64,000 nucleotides of DNA, taken from assembly GCA_963728785.1 (NCBI GenBank), contig CAVSKV010000002.1, positions 1 to 64,000 of the forward strand, given 5' to 3'. The first letter of the stretch is position 1; each line of letters starts with the position of its first letter. The stretch is from JAGWRI01 sp963728785. Its GTDB lineage: Bacteria > Gemmatimonadota > Gemmatimonadetes > Gemmatimonadales > Gemmatimonadaceae. Below the pieces are notes generated by a model that was given only the letters and a program-made list of their open reading frames with translations, ran no database searches and had not been told where the DNA came from. This document shows, one piece after another, positions 1-10,014 of this stretch. The translations under genes and the position numbers were made by a program.

Positions 1-1830
1 ATCCGAAAATGGGTTGATTTCGGCAAGCACAAACGCATTTCTTCAAAAGCCCTCCGCACGGGCCGGCATCGGTTTCTGGAAGTTGGAAACGCCATGCCAT
101 TCTAAGCCTTTGACTTTCTTGTCGTTGCCTGCCGCGAGTAGAACCGTTGGCGAAATGGTCTTATCGCCAAACCAAGTTTTTATACACGCGTTGCTGGTAT
201 GCGTACCGTCGGCGACTTTGCAGGCAGCCCCTCCCGCCCCGCTCACTGTATCCAAGTCGGTAATGATCAATGCTGGCAGTTGAAACTTGAGTAATGGAAA
301 AATAGATGAGCGTACGCGCCGCCTACTTCGATCACCGAGACGTATTGACTAGCGAGTTGCGGGGATCCGGCAGGAGCCAGCGCATCCACCTTTCTTGCCA
401 TTGCCGGAAACAGCAGACGCTCTGTCGTACCTTCGATCAGCACAGCTTTGTCGGCGAACAATAGGTCGCACCGCGTCAGAGTCATGTACTTGTGTAGAAA
501 CTCAAGATCCGAACACGGGCGTCGCGCCAAGCCCTTGCCCTAAATCTTTGACGGTGGTCGAGCGGATCTCCCGATTTACGGCAGTCGGCGAGGCAAAGAA
601 ATAGCGAATCGATTCAAACGGCGCTCTGTTCGCAACGTGTGAAGAATGCGTGGTTACGATGAACTGCACAGGCCACGCCACGCCGCTGTTGAACTTATCG
701 GCGAATACACGAGCGATCTGGGTGAAGGCGATTGATAAACACCTCCTGCATTTGCGGATGCAGGTGCACTTCGGGCTCCTCAATGAAAATGAGATGCATG
801 CCGGAGAGGATGGCTGCGCGATAAAAGCTTTGTATACTTGAGAAGCTTCAGGAGAATGAAGATCAGATTTCGGGCACCTAATCCATTGTAAGACTCCGGG
901 AGAGTAATCCCATTGATGCCGGCGTAGTTGATCCTTGTGTGATCAACTAACAAGCGCTCTACATCCAAGGTGGTTTCAATTTGGAGCCCCGGATCGCTTA
1001 GACCGGGGTAGCCAAAGAGTTCGAGCGCTGGCAGCAACTTGCTGAGTTGCTTGCTGAAGCCAGCATCGATGTCCTCCTGGATGCCTTTCACGGCAGTCGT
1101 TAGTTCCCCGGCAATATCACGATCGGTGGCGTCTGCCGAACTCGACATTGCGGTCCCAAGCAGCGCCGACAGAATCTTGCCGAGCACGTCTCGGTCCTTG
1201 TGCGTGATATCATCCAGCCCGCGCTGAGCGTTGATGAAGCCTCCGCGCATGACATGTTAGTTGCGACCATTCCAACACCTTCGTGTTCGCAGTGTCACCG
1301 GGATCGACAGCAGTAAGCACACCGGTAAAGGTCTTTCCGACGCGCTCCTTCATTTCGGCCTACAAAACGCCGCCTTCTGTTCAGTTGCTGGCTTTGCTGC
1401 ATCCAATGTGAGACCGCCGAACAACTCCTCAATCGACCCATCCTTCAGCTGATATCGGAATACCAACAGCGCCTCATTACAGTTCGGATCCAAGTCGATG
1501 ATGAGCGCGCCAAGAGGTCCGAGAGCCGCTCCGGTATTGTAGCGGATCCACATCTTGAGATCGATCGTCGGGAGTGCAGCACGAACATCTTCGATTGGCG
1601 TGCCGTCGATCGTCAACTGATAGGCCTTCAAGAAATCGTCGTGCGCCGTTTGAGAAAAGTCCTCGAAACGAAACGACGGAGTCTTCTCAGAAAGAATTCG
1701 CCGAAATAGTCAGTAAGCGAGGTCTTGCCGCTGTTGTTCCGTCCGACGATCGTGGTGCTCGCTTGCTCAAGCGAAAGCGCAACATCGCTGAGTAGTCGGG
1801 AGTTTTTTACGCTGACTAATGGATATGCAT
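1..1830 (-). pseudogene. OLD-family ATP-dependent endonuclease (ABC ATPase + TOPRIM), multiply frameshifted, 3' end outside window
   Basis: Read right to left in shifting frames, the strand encodes a full OLD-type nuclease. The P-loop GRNNSGKTS is near 1714-1743, the signature-like LPESYNGLGARNLIF near 890, Walker B FIEEPEVHLHPQMQEVF near 735-790, the H-loop region VTTHSSHVANRAPF near 640, and TOPRIM pieces VLIEGTTERLLFP near 420-460 and LIITDLDTVSG near 240-270. In this family the ATPase controls a TOPRIM nuclease that cuts DNA, often in phage defence. At least five single-base frameshifts (around 1340, 1260, 840, 735, 510 and 275) separate the pieces, yet the motifs are intact and no in-frame nonsense change was noticed inside them. 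It is either a very young pseudogene or an intact gene with sequence errors. The start is not resolved. Confidence 0.8.
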
Positions 1831-2383
1831 TTGGTAGTCTGGGCAGGTGGGGGGCGAGCGAGCCACGAGAGCATTATACGCCTTCTGGCTATGCCGGATA
1901 GAAGGCCCTACGAGATTAGGCCTGATCTGGGCGCCCGTCTCGAACAAGCCGCGAACGATTAGCCGGCGCATCGAGCGTCCTGCGAGAGTGCTCCGTATCG
2001 ACATACCGAGCGTAGATTGGCAAGTACCCAGAAAGTTGACACCCAATCCGCGGGTTTCAGGCCGCTTTCTCTCTTCCTCCTACTTCAAGAAGAACTTCTG
2101 CGGCGGCATCCTTAGTGCTGAATGAATGCCCTCGGTATCGTAGAAATGGATGTGTCTTCCATGCAGAAGTGCGGAGATTAGGGGTCGATGTTCGAACCCT
2201 TGTGGAGTCAAATGACAAGGATTTCAAAGACATCATAGCAAATATCAAGAAGATTGTTGGAGAGGGTGATGCATGTTGGGCAGGCTGCTTTGCATCTCTG
2301 ACAACATCCCCACATCCACCCCCCAAAGACCTAGCCGGGTGTCCTCTGCCGTTATGAGAGGAAAGAGCTATAATCAACGCACC
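1831..2383. other. Intergenic region between the divergent nuclease and helicase genes
   Basis: No convincing gene is seen. A short plus-strand stretch at about 2170-2270 reads like coding sequence (GVDVRTLVESNDKDFKDI) but has no recognisable family or bounded frame and may be a remnant. The right end carries a TATAAT at 2369-2374, ten bases before the helicase ATG. Confidence 0.4.
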
Positions 2384-4040
2384 ATGCCTCCAAACATTCA
2401 ACAAGAACTGAACGACGCGGTTGACGCTATCCTAAATAGCACCCACCCGAAAAAAATCATCGTCGCAGGCGCCGGTGCGGGAAAGACCACGGTCTTCAAG
2501 AAGGTGCTCGAGAAACTTCCAGTGAGTGCCCCAGAGAACCGCCTTGTTATGACATTCATCGGCGGCTTGAAGCGCGATTTGGAGAAGGATCTGAGCGACC
2601 ACGCTCGGACATACACCTTCCACGGGTACTGTTTCTCCCTATTGAAGCAGAATCCGCGGGTTCGGGTCGCGGTTGGACTGACAGAGGCCGTGGAAGATGT
2701 GCTGCGGCTTGGCAATATCGTTAAACACGACTGGACAATTGTCAATGAAAGCGACGCGCCAAAAGTTCGTACCAAGCTCCGCAACCTGATAGCTGGACCC
2801 GAGGTGGATTTCTTCCTCGCGCGGGGGCGATACTACGACGCGGTTGGCTACGACGACTCAGTTGGGCACATTCAATTGGCGTTCTGGCGGAGTCGCCAGC
2901 CGACATTCCCAGATACGACGTGGTGATTGTTGACGAGTTCCAAGACTTCAATCGAGCAGAAGTTCAGATAATCGACCAACTGTCGTCTGTGAGCAACGTG
3001 GTTATTGCCGGCGATGATGATCAAGCGTTGTACGGTCGCTTGCGGGATGCCAGTGAGGATTTCATTCGCGAGTTCTATGCACGCACGGACTACGTTGCGT
3101 TCAACTTGCCGTTCTGTATGCGCTGTCCGTCGGCAATCGTCGAGGCAACGATCGATATCATCGCCAACGCACACTCTAGAGGACTATTGGGTGCCCGCAT
3201 TGAAAAACGTTTCCAGCCGTTCCCGCCAGCAAAGGTAGCGGTTGATGCCGAGTGCCCGAAGATCAAAGTGGTAAAGACATTCGTTCAAACACCGAGGATC
3301 AACTATTTCGGCAAATACATCTTGGAGCAGATCGCCACGATTACACCGGCCGAGATCACTGAATCGCACGAAAAGGGGTTCCCGACGGTGCTTATCATCG
3401 GAGGCAAGCCATACGCAGAGCAGGTGAAGACGTTTCTTGAAGAGAACGCCAGGATTATTGCGGGCAAACCAAGCCCCAGGCGGAGATTGGGATGGATGAG
3501 CTATTTACTCGCGACGATGGCCTGATTGAGTTGAAGACCCGCGACAACTCAAATCTCGGGGCTGGCGCATTCTCCTTGGTATCGACCAGCCTGCGGGATA
3601 CAAAGAGTGGATAAAGGAAACCGCTGCTGGTACGCCTCTCGCTGACTTGCTTTCCGAGGGAATACCGAACTCGCGTTGAGGCAGAGTTGGCAAGCTGGGA
3701 GCCAGAAGAGGTGGACGAGATAGAAGCTGTCTCCGCGGCTTCAGACAAGCCAACCATTCGGCTAACCACCTTTGAAGGTTCGAAAGGAATGTCCGCCCAG
3801 CGCGTCTTCATTTTGGGTCTTCAAGAGGGCGGCCTTCCTTACAACGCCGCGAATATCAAGCCGATTGAAGTCAGGAGAATGATCGTCGCACTAACCAGAG
3901 CACGCAGGCAATGCTCACTGGTTTTTTCCCACTGCCCTATTCGGTCGAAATGGCAGAACGACGAAACGGCAATCGAATATTCGTCGATTGGATTCGTGCG
4001 TCACGGAAAGAGGTGATATACTGTGAACGCAGCTTATTGG
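2384..4040 (+). pseudogene. UvrD/Rep-type superfamily 1 helicase (GajB-like), frameshifted
   Basis: Three frames together give an SF1A helicase of roughly 540 residues. Visible motifs are Walker A GAGAGKTT (about 2470), the YTFHGYC segment (2613), Walker B VIVDEFQDF (2924-2950), motif III AGDDDQALY (3010), motif V TFEGSKGMSAQRVF and motif VI VALTRARRQ (3885). These are the ATP and DNA contacts of UvrD, PcrA and Gabija GajB proteins. Frameshifts fall near 2880, 3478, 3558, 3661 and probably 3970, so the exact end is uncertain. The ATG at 2384 was chosen because an upstream TATAAT would give an almost leaderless message. It is divergent from the OLD nuclease, which suggests a functional pair, although canonical Gabija genes are co-directional. 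Confidence 0.75.
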
Positions 4041-4077
4041 GCAAGTCGGTGATCCGGTCCACGAGCGCTCGTATGTG

Positions 4078-4312
4078 TTACCGCCCAAGCCGCATTGTCT
4101 TTCCCCACGCCTTCCTGATACCACCGTCACCAGTCTTCTCAGCTTCCTTCTGCCGAGCACGGATAAGGGTCAGACCTTTCGCAAACTGAGCAAAGACTTC
4201 CAATAGACGCTCTGCTTCCGACCTCGCTACTTCAGGTGAAAGCGTCTCTTTTGTCGAAATCAGCTCGCCAGGCCTCAACGAGAGCTTGGACTTGTTGTTC
4301 TGTGATTTGCAT
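4078..4312 (-). pseudogene. Small hypothetical protein, one frameshift
   Basis: From ATG 4312 the strand reads MQITEQQVQALVEAWRADFD and then, after a one-base shift near 4240, SEAERLLEVFAQFAKGL to a stop at 4078, about 77 residues in all. It is helical and charged, with no recognised domain. It lies between the helicase remnant and a minus-strand terminator. The joined reading is inferred from amino-acid composition. Confidence 0.4.
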
Positions 4313-4358
4313 CGGCCCACTCTGCTATTGTGCGGTAAGCGAGCGACCATTATGACCG

Positions 4359-4390
4359 AAAAAAGGACGGTTCCCGTTAGGAAACCGTCC
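4359..4390 (-). terminator. Rho-independent terminator
   Basis: GGACGGTT (4365-4372) pairs with AACCGTCC (4383-4390). On the minus strand the stem is followed by six T residues (4364-4359). It fits the end of the minus-strand membrane-protein gene just upstream. Confidence 0.8.
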
Positions 4391-4425
4391 GTTCTGACTA
4401 TGCCGACATGCGCAATCGATTCCTT

Positions 4426-4653
4426 CTAAGGTCGTCCTCGCCCAAGAACCAAGGAGCCCAACGCCAATAGTGGGCATAGAACTATTAAGAGTGAGACGAG
4501 AAAGCTATCATCACCAAAATGAGCTAGGCCCAGAAACGTGACCACTAGCACAAGCCGAACCACGAAGTGCGAAAACCAGCTCGCGGAAATTTGCCGATTG
4601 CATTGCGGGACCGCATGAATACCTCCTGTAGGGGCGGGCATGGGCGTATTCAT
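4426..4653 (-). CDS. Small hypothetical membrane protein
   Basis: A 75-residue ORF starting MNTPMPAPTGG with two hydrophobic stretches, HFVVRLVLVVTFLGLAHF and LVSLLIVLCPLLALGSLVL, ending in a short basic tail. It is probably a two-span inner-membrane protein. GGAGGTG lies about 20 bases before the chosen ATG, and an in-frame ATG at 4686 is an alternative start. The intrinsic terminator at 4359-4390 follows the gene and supports it being transcribed. No family is recognised. Confidence 0.5.
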   Translation of the reverse strand: MNTPMPAPTGGIHAVPQCNRQISASWFSHFVVRLVLVVTFLGLAHFGDDSFLVSLLIVLCPLLALGSLVLGRGRP

Positions 4654-4762
4654 AGGAATTCGCCCAAGCACACCTCCGGGAGGCAAAGTCGTCTCAAGCT
4701 AGGTGCTACTAAAACTATTGTATCATATTCGTAATACATGTCAAATTTGAATCCTCTGAAGT

Positions 4763-5565
4763 CTACGGTGGCCACTGAGGTCGCACCGCCCGACCGAACG
4801 CCAGCGCGTACCGCACGAGCGCGCCTCGCGGTGGATTGAACGTCGAAATGACAGTGGCCGCGTGGTCCATGTCCCGCCAATCAGCATCGGTCGCAACTTT
4901 GGAAAGGTCTATCGTGGCAAATGTGACCTCCTGGAATGGCGCAGCGTATAGAGCGACGGCCCATTGAAGTAGACGGAATCCCGAGCTGCCTTGAAGGCGA
5001 ATCGCGCAGGTACGTCGTTGGAGAGCGCAATGACGAATCGCGAGCATTGAAACGACCCGTTCAAGTGAGAAATGGCGAGGCCGGCGATTTGCGCACCGCG
5101 CCTATAGCTTTCGGGATAGTGTTCAACATATCGACTTGTGGTCCTCATCAACGAATCGATCTCCCGGCCCGCATTGGTCTCGCTTCGTATGCGACCAAAT
5201 GCCACTTGCTCCAAGCGACTAAGAACCCTTGTCCGAATGAAGACGAGCTCCATAGGATCCTGGAGGGACTCCGCGCCGATGTGCGTATCGCATTGGCCGA
5301 ACGCTGCCGCGGTCGGAACGTCCCGCCCGATCACTCCGCATTGACGAAGGGCGTGCATCATTTCATGAGAGATCGTCGGAAAGCTGCCAAATTCGTCACG
5401 GCTCGTCAGCGCAATGGTGCCATTGCAGCCTGGGGAATGAGGCACGAATTGGCCATGCACCTTGAGGGTGACTTCGCGTGCATCAGGCAAGACCTGTCCG
5501 GCCAGAACAAACGCCAATACCATGAGTGGCAATCCGTAGCTCAAATACGATCGCGATACTTGCAT
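4763..5565 (-). pseudogene. Secreted HEXXH metalloprotease-like protein, one frameshift
   Basis: Starting at ATG 5565, the product opens with a signal-peptide-like segment (SYGLPLMVLAFVLAGQVLPDA), then carries SHEMMHALRQCG, a zincin HEXXH motif (HEMMH) about 75 residues in. Four cysteines suggest an exported, disulfide-bonded protein. The first frame runs to 4909, but after YFNGPSLY near 4945 the sense continues in another frame (AAPFQEVTFATIDLSKV) to a stop at 4763. Total length is about 265 residues. HEXXH alone does not prove protease activity. No family is named. Confidence 0.5.
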
Positions 5566-5712
5566 CGATCCTCGCCTTGCTGAAACGCAGAGAGACCGAG
5601 ACCCCAATACGTTCGCTACGCAACCGATGTAGCATCTTGCGGTCGAGAAGACGACTACAGATTGACGGCAACGACGTTCTCCCCGAAGAATCCGTAGGAA
5701 GGAGGGACCCAA

Positions 5713-6126
5713 GTGTACATCATAGCTCGTCTCGTGCTCATTTTCCTGGTCCCGCTCGTCGCGACAATTCTCGCGGCCCCATGGACCGTATCGAATGCGA
5801 ACCATGGTTTGTTCAGCCTCGAACAGCCACTCCCATGGGTAAGAATCCTGCTTATTACCGCTGCCAGTGGGATCGGCATACTCGGCGGATTCCTCCATGG
5901 CACGCTGGCGTGCGAGGCGAAGAGCGACTCACCGCGAACAGACTCAAAAGCAGCGTTCAAGACGACCAGGGTTGTTTCTGCGAGCTTTGTCGCAATAATA
6001 GCGTTTCTTTCGAGTCTTGACGTAGCCGGTACGGCACCCGGTAGTCGCCTGGCGTTCGCATGGGCCTTAGAGAATTCATTTTTCTGGCTTTCGGTGATCT
6101 CGCATGTTCCACGACTGAAACGGTGA
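5713..6126 (+). CDS. Hypothetical four-span membrane protein
   Basis: An intact 137-residue ORF with hydrophobic segments at about residues 3-24 (IARLVLIFLVPLVATILAA), 43-65 (ILLITAASGIGILGGFLHG), 86-105 (VVSASFVAIIAFLSSLDV) and 113-133 (LAFAWALENSFFWLSVIS). GGAAGGAGG lies a few bases before the ATG and supports the start. It is divergent from the HEXXH gene, and the roughly 150 bp between them may hold both promoters. Function unknown. Confidence 0.6.
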   Translation: MYIIARLVLIFLVPLVATILAAPWTVSNANHGLFSLEQPLPWVRILLITAASGIGILGGFLHGTLACEAKSDSPRTDSKAAFKTTRVVSASFVAIIAFLSSLDVAGTAPGSRLAFAWALENSFFWLSVISHVPRLKR

Positions 6127-6201
6127 GGTCCGCTCCGCGCCCTAAGACACTTCGGCCGATGCACGGCCGTCACCCCAAGGGGCAGATCAAGGTGGGGGCG
6201 C

Positions 6202-6455
6202 TCAAAATTCAGCTTCGACGTCCACCTCCGCCATCAGCTCGCCGACGGTTAGCCCCAGCCCCTTAGCGACCTTTTGGATGTTGTCGATCGAGATGTTCAC
6301 TTCCCCACGCTCGATTTCTAGCCCATGTAGGATCGGTTGACCTTTGCCTGGAGCGCGAAGCTCTCATGGGAATAGCCCCGGCCTTTTCGGAGCCGTCGGA
6401 CGGCCTTTCCGAATGCCACTCTGGCGGCAAGACGGCGAAGGACTGGCCGGCTCAC
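6202..6455 (-). pseudogene. XRE-family HTH regulator, one frameshift
   Basis: From GTG 6455 the strand reads FGKAVRRLRKGRGYSHESFA and AKVNRSYMG. After a one-base shift near 6327 it continues IERGEVNISIDNIQKVAKGL and LTVGELMAEVDVEAEF to a stop at 6202. This is the standard five-helix Cro/C1-type DNA-binding domain, about 83 residues in total. It sits directly left of the higBA-beta operon in the opposite direction and could regulate it or an element function. Confidence 0.7.
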
Positions 6456-6648
6456 TGCGGTTCGGCCGTCTTGCAAGCAATTCTGCTGTTGCCGGCAAAA
6501 CCGTCACGCAGGCATGACGCTAGGCGCCGATCCAGAACCCCGTCGCGTTGCTGATACGGTCAGCTAACCAATTCGTGGGACGTCACTTACTCGCGTGTTG
6601 CTCTTGCCAAACCCGCAGGCACCGGGTCAGGTTGAGCCAAATGTGGCC

Positions 6649-6680
6649 TTGCGGGAACACAAGTCAAGTATATATTCCCG
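6649..6680 (+). promoter_or_regulatory. Candidate higBA promoter with overlapping inverted repeat
   Basis: TTGCGG (6649-6654) and TATATT (6671-6676) are spaced 16 bp, 65 bp before the HigB start. CGGGAA (6652-6657) and TTCCCG (6675-6680) form an inverted repeat covering both hexamers, where a HigA-type antitoxin could autorepress. Confidence 0.5.
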
Positions 6681-6740
6681 TTATGGAACAGCCCACCGGC
6701 CGTACAGCCTCGGCCCGCACTGGGGGGAGACGCTAACGTC

Positions 6741-7028
6741 ATGGTCGTCGTCGGCAAGCAACGAATTGATGCTTTTGTACGGAAGCATCCTGAGTGTGGC
6801 CAGGAACTTTCGGAACTCATGCGGGAGTTAGAAGCTGCTCGTTTGGGAACCCCAGAAGAGCTCAAGGCAAAATATCCATCGTCCAGGGTTCTCGACGGAC
6901 GCGTGGTGGTGTTCAAGGTACGTGGGAACCGCTATAGGCTCAGCATGCAGGTGGCGTACAACACCCAAGTGCTGGTCGTACTTGGCATGGAAACACACGC
7001 GGAGTACGACAGGCGAACCTTGCGCTAA
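6741..7028 (+). CDS. higB: HigB-family toxin (RelE superfamily mRNA interferase)
   Basis: An intact 95-residue protein. The segment DGRVVVFKVRGNRYRLSMQV followed by VLVVLGMETHAEYD matches HigB-type toxins (GNYRL..., THAEYD). Such toxins are ribosome-dependent endoribonucleases held inactive by a HigA antitoxin. GGGGGGAGA precedes the ATG. It is the first gene of an operon with a HigA/ImmA gene 72 bp downstream and a Beta-family gene after that. Unlike its neighbours it is free of frameshifts. Confidence 0.85.
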   Translation: MVVVGKQRIDAFVRKHPECGQELSELMRELEAARLGTPEELKAKYPSSRVLDGRVVVFKVRGNRYRLSMQVAYNTQVLVVLGMETHAEYDRRTLR

Positions 7029-7100
7029 CAGAGTTGAATGCGACGAGAACGCGGTTGTTCAAGTCCTTGCTACTCACAATTTGTCGGTTATTGAAACCTA

Positions 7101-8344
7101 ATGATTTCTGTCATCAAGTTGGAAGCGCAGTACTCTGACGTGCTCAGCCGGGTCACTGAACTCGCATCGGTAGACCCGGCGCCGGAGTCTGCCGACGGAC
7201 AGGAGCTCGAGGTGCTCGCGTTGCTTCTGAAGGACTACGAGCGACGGGCGTTTCCGCTCGCACCGCCGAGCCCGCTCGCAGCCATCAGGCTTCGAATGGA
7301 CCAAACCGACCGGCCCGACCAAGGACTGGTTCCGTTTCTGGGTTCGAGGAGCAGGGTCAGCGAGATCCTTTCGGGAAGTGCCCATTGTCCCTCGCAATGA
7401 TTCGTGCCCTCAACGCTGGGCTCGGCATTCCTCTTGAGTTGCTTGTATCCGACGAACCTGATGAGGAGCCAACCGAGCGCATTGAATGGGATCGGTTTCC
7501 GGTTCGTGAGATGATCAAGCGCGGATGGCTTCGCCTCGACGAACAACTGAAAGGGCGGAGGCTTCGCTTTGCGGAGGCCAAGGAAGTGATGGAAGACTTC
7601 TTCCGGCCGATCGGAGGGACGCCGGCCATGGCTCTAAGTGTCCTTCATAAAACCGATTACGTAAGAACATCACGAACTTCTGATCGATTTGCGCTTGCGG
7701 CGTGGGCTGGGTATGTCCGAAAACAGGCCGATTCAACCAAAGTGCACGGTGAGTTCCACGCCGAGGACTGGAATGCGGAACGCCTTCGGGAACTTCGCAG
7801 TCTGAGCCGCTACGACGTCGGCCCGCGCTTGGCCGTACAGTTCCTCCTAGAGCGTGGCGTCATCGTCGTCATTGCGCCACACCTGAAACGCACTCGACTC
7901 GACGGGGCAGCAATGCTTCGGACGGTGCGCCTGTGATCGGCTTGACGCTTCGCCATGATCTGACTCGACAACTTTTGGTTCACTCTATATCACGAGTTGA
8001 TGCACATCTTGCTACATTTGAAGAGCAGCGTCCCAACTACGTGACACCTGTTTTCTGGATGATCTCGATGTCGCTCCAGATACGTCGGAGATCGAAAAGC
8101 AGGCTGACCAGGCAGCACGAGAGGCGCTGGTGCCGGCTGCACGTTGGGAATCCAGTGCGGTTCGGTACGCTATCGCGCCAGCGACCGTGTCACAATTGGC
8201 TCGCGAGATCGGCGTGGCTGAGGCCATCGTCGCGGGTCGTGTGCGGCATGAACGGCGGAATTTTGGCTCCTTTCCTCGATGGTCGGAGCGGGCGACGTGC
8301 AGCGACTGTTTGGTGACGTTGAGTGGCCGACTGCTGCCAACTAG
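7101..8344 (+). pseudogene. higA: HigA-type antitoxin fused to ImmA/IrrE metallopeptidase domain, multiply frameshifted
   Basis: The N-terminal part (ELEVLALLLKDYERRAFPLA, then PFLGSRSRVSEILSG and LSLAMIRALNAGLGIPLELL) is a HigA HTH antitoxin. The C-terminal part has FWFTLYHELMHILLHLKSS near 7970-8025, the HEXXH zinc site of ImmA/IrrE peptidases, then EIEKQADQAAREALVP and a tail ending at TAG 8344. Reading frames change near 7375, 7940-7962, 8042 and 8270. In related proteins the peptidase domain cleaves or senses a repressor or antitoxin. The TAG lies 11 bases before the next start, so the three genes form one operon. Whether the gene is broken or mis-sequenced cannot be told here. Confidence 0.75.
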
Positions 8345-8355
8345 GAGGATGAAAC

Positions 8356-9339
8356 GTGTTCGTATGGGCTGTTCGTGATAAGGGGTCGGAGTGGCGGGCG
8401 ATAAAAGCCTTCCTACAGTCTGGGGCGCTCCCGTTCACCCCGTTGGTAGAGGCAGTGTGTGAGCCATTCATGACCCAGCCTGGACGGCCTGGGGCAGCAG
8501 CCCACGGCGGTGATGGCCTGAAGCTTAGCCACAATGTTGCTCAGCTTACTGACTCAGGTCGGTTGTGGGTCGATCTCTGTCATCTCGAAAGAATATTTTC
8601 TTCAGGCGACGTCGCAGAAATGCACAGAGTCTTTCGACAGAACCCGGACCTCGCAGTTCATCTCGCCGTGCCGGTCGCTCGAACATCGGCGGGGCAGCCA
8701 GTGATCGACGCCGCCATCGAATGGGCACGTGCCCAAAGCTCGGGCCTGTGCATACGCGTTGACGGACTCACCCACCTCCGCGACAAGAGCAACCTTGTCA
8801 GTGATATCGTAGCAGCTTCTGGACTCTCAGAAGGCTCAATCGACCTTATTCTAGACGCCCAAGACCTTCCACTAGCGGTCTCGCATGATGAGATGCGGAA
8901 CGTGTTCCCGGTCGTTCACGCGGCGCGTACATGGGTGGTGTTGGCGGGCACATTTCCACGCTCGATTACCGACATGGATCCAAATGATTATGAGCACAAG
9001 CGGGAGAGGGGCGAGTGGCTCACGTGGCGCGAGGAGATTGAGCGAGTCGGTGATTGGCGGCGACCAGTGTTTGGTGATTATGCGACTCAGCCGGCCGTTT
9101 ACAATCCGTCGGCGGCATTTCCTGGAAGTCCGTCCGTTCGGTATAGCACGGGTGAGCAGTATGTCATCCTGCGCGGACGTGGAGGCCACGGCGACACGGG
9201 GGCAGATTTTTCCCAGTTCATCGGCCATGCTCGATATCTTCGTGAGCAACCGTACTTCCGGGACGTGATCGAAACCTCAGGTGATCGCTACGTGGAGCGC
9301 ATTGCGACCGATGGAAACGGCACAGGTAACCTCGTATGA
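8356..9339 (+). CDS. Beta-protein family (T4 Beta-like) protein
   Basis: A 327-residue protein starting at GTG 8356 with AGGAGG seven bases upstream. It matches the Beta_protein family by its overall layout: N-terminal EWRAIKAF and FTPLVEAV, ARTWVVLAGTFPRSITDM in the middle, and FGDYATQPAVYNP followed by VRYSTGEQYVILRGRGGHG. The family is named after a phage T4 protein and its biochemical role is poorly known. The natural C-terminus may continue in another frame (TWRIASLERHVAVV) to a stop at 9389. It is the third gene of the HigB-HigA/ImmA operon, which suggests it works with that pair. Confidence 0.7.
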   Translation: MFVWAVRDKGSEWRAIKAFLQSGALPFTPLVEAVCEPFMTQPGRPGAAAHGGDGLKLSHNVAQLTDSGRLWVDLCHLERIFSSGDVAEMHRVFRQNPDLAVHLAVPVARTSAGQPVIDAAIEWARAQSSGLCIRVDGLTHLRDKSNLVSDIVAASGLSEGSIDLILDAQDLPLAVSHDEMRNVFPVVHAARTWVVLAGTFPRSITDMDPNDYEHKRERGEWLTWREEIERVGDWRRPVFGDYATQPAVYNPSAAFPGSPSVRYSTGEQYVILRGRGGHGDTGADFSQFIGHARYLREQPYFRDVIETSGDRYVERIATDGNGTGNLV

Positions 9340-9704
9340 CATGGCGCATCGCGTCACTTGAACGCCATGTAGCCGTAGTGGCGGATTAGGTCGCCCAATA
9401 CGCCCCGGTCTTTGCATAGGCACGAGGGGAGGCACGACACCACAGAGATTCTCGGAACGGTCGACCTTGGCGAACGATGTTTGGACCTTCCCCATTCAAA
9501 CGACCATGACTTCCAGGCTTTCGCCAGGAATATCACGGATGTTGTTGAGTTAGCGGAGCAGACGACCGAAGCAGATTTCGCCAGCCTCAAGAGTCTGTGA
9601 GTTCGGATTGGACTGTGTGCAAAATCTTGCAGGATGTCGCGTGCCCTGCAGTTGACGAGGACTGCTATACCTAATCTTGTCTCCTAATCGGAGTATCGAC
9701 GAAA
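9340..9704. other. Mostly unassigned 365 bp after the Beta gene
   Basis: The first 50 bases probably encode the frameshifted end of the Beta protein. A 62-residue plus-strand ORF (9412-9600, containing NDHDFQAFARNITDVVELAE) has coding-like composition but no recognised domain and no ribosome-binding site, so it is not called. Confidence 0.35.
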
Positions 9705-9911
9705 ATGCCGACCAATAACATTTACATTGAACGCCGCGATGACGGTGTTTACACGGTGAGAAAAGGTGGAGCACAACGGGCAAGCGCAACCGCGCCGACC
9801 CAGCAGGAAGCTATCGAGATCGCAAAAAGGCTGGCTCCTGACGTCACGCCGCTTGTTGAACGCGTTCGCGATACGGACGTTGGTGGTCGCGATAAATGGC
9901 GGACGCCCTAG
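9705..9911 (+). CDS. DUF2188 family protein
   Basis: An intact 68-residue protein. NIYIERRDDGVYTVRKGGAQ followed by ASATAPTQQEAIEIAKRLA is the DUF2188 pattern: a short beta-hairpin reading the Trp/Tyr-val-lys segment, then a helix with TQ.EAI..A. Function unknown. It is convergent with the SIR2-like gene on the other strand. Confidence 0.75.
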   Translation: MPTNNIYIERRDDGVYTVRKGGAQRASATAPTQQEAIEIAKRLAPDVTPLVERVRDTDVGGRDKWRTP

Positions 9912-10014
9912 CTTACCATAGCCGCTACGGTTAGCCAGCAATGGACGCAATTGTCCCGGCCAGACTGGGATCGTTCCTGAGGTTTCGGAATCGTAGCCAT
10001 CGAACCCGCTGCCG

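Noticed and set aside
9412..9600. 62-residue ORF after the Beta-family gene
   Set aside because: There is no ribosome-binding site or homology, and it lies in the frame-shifted tail region. It could be part of a damaged gene but cannot be supported.
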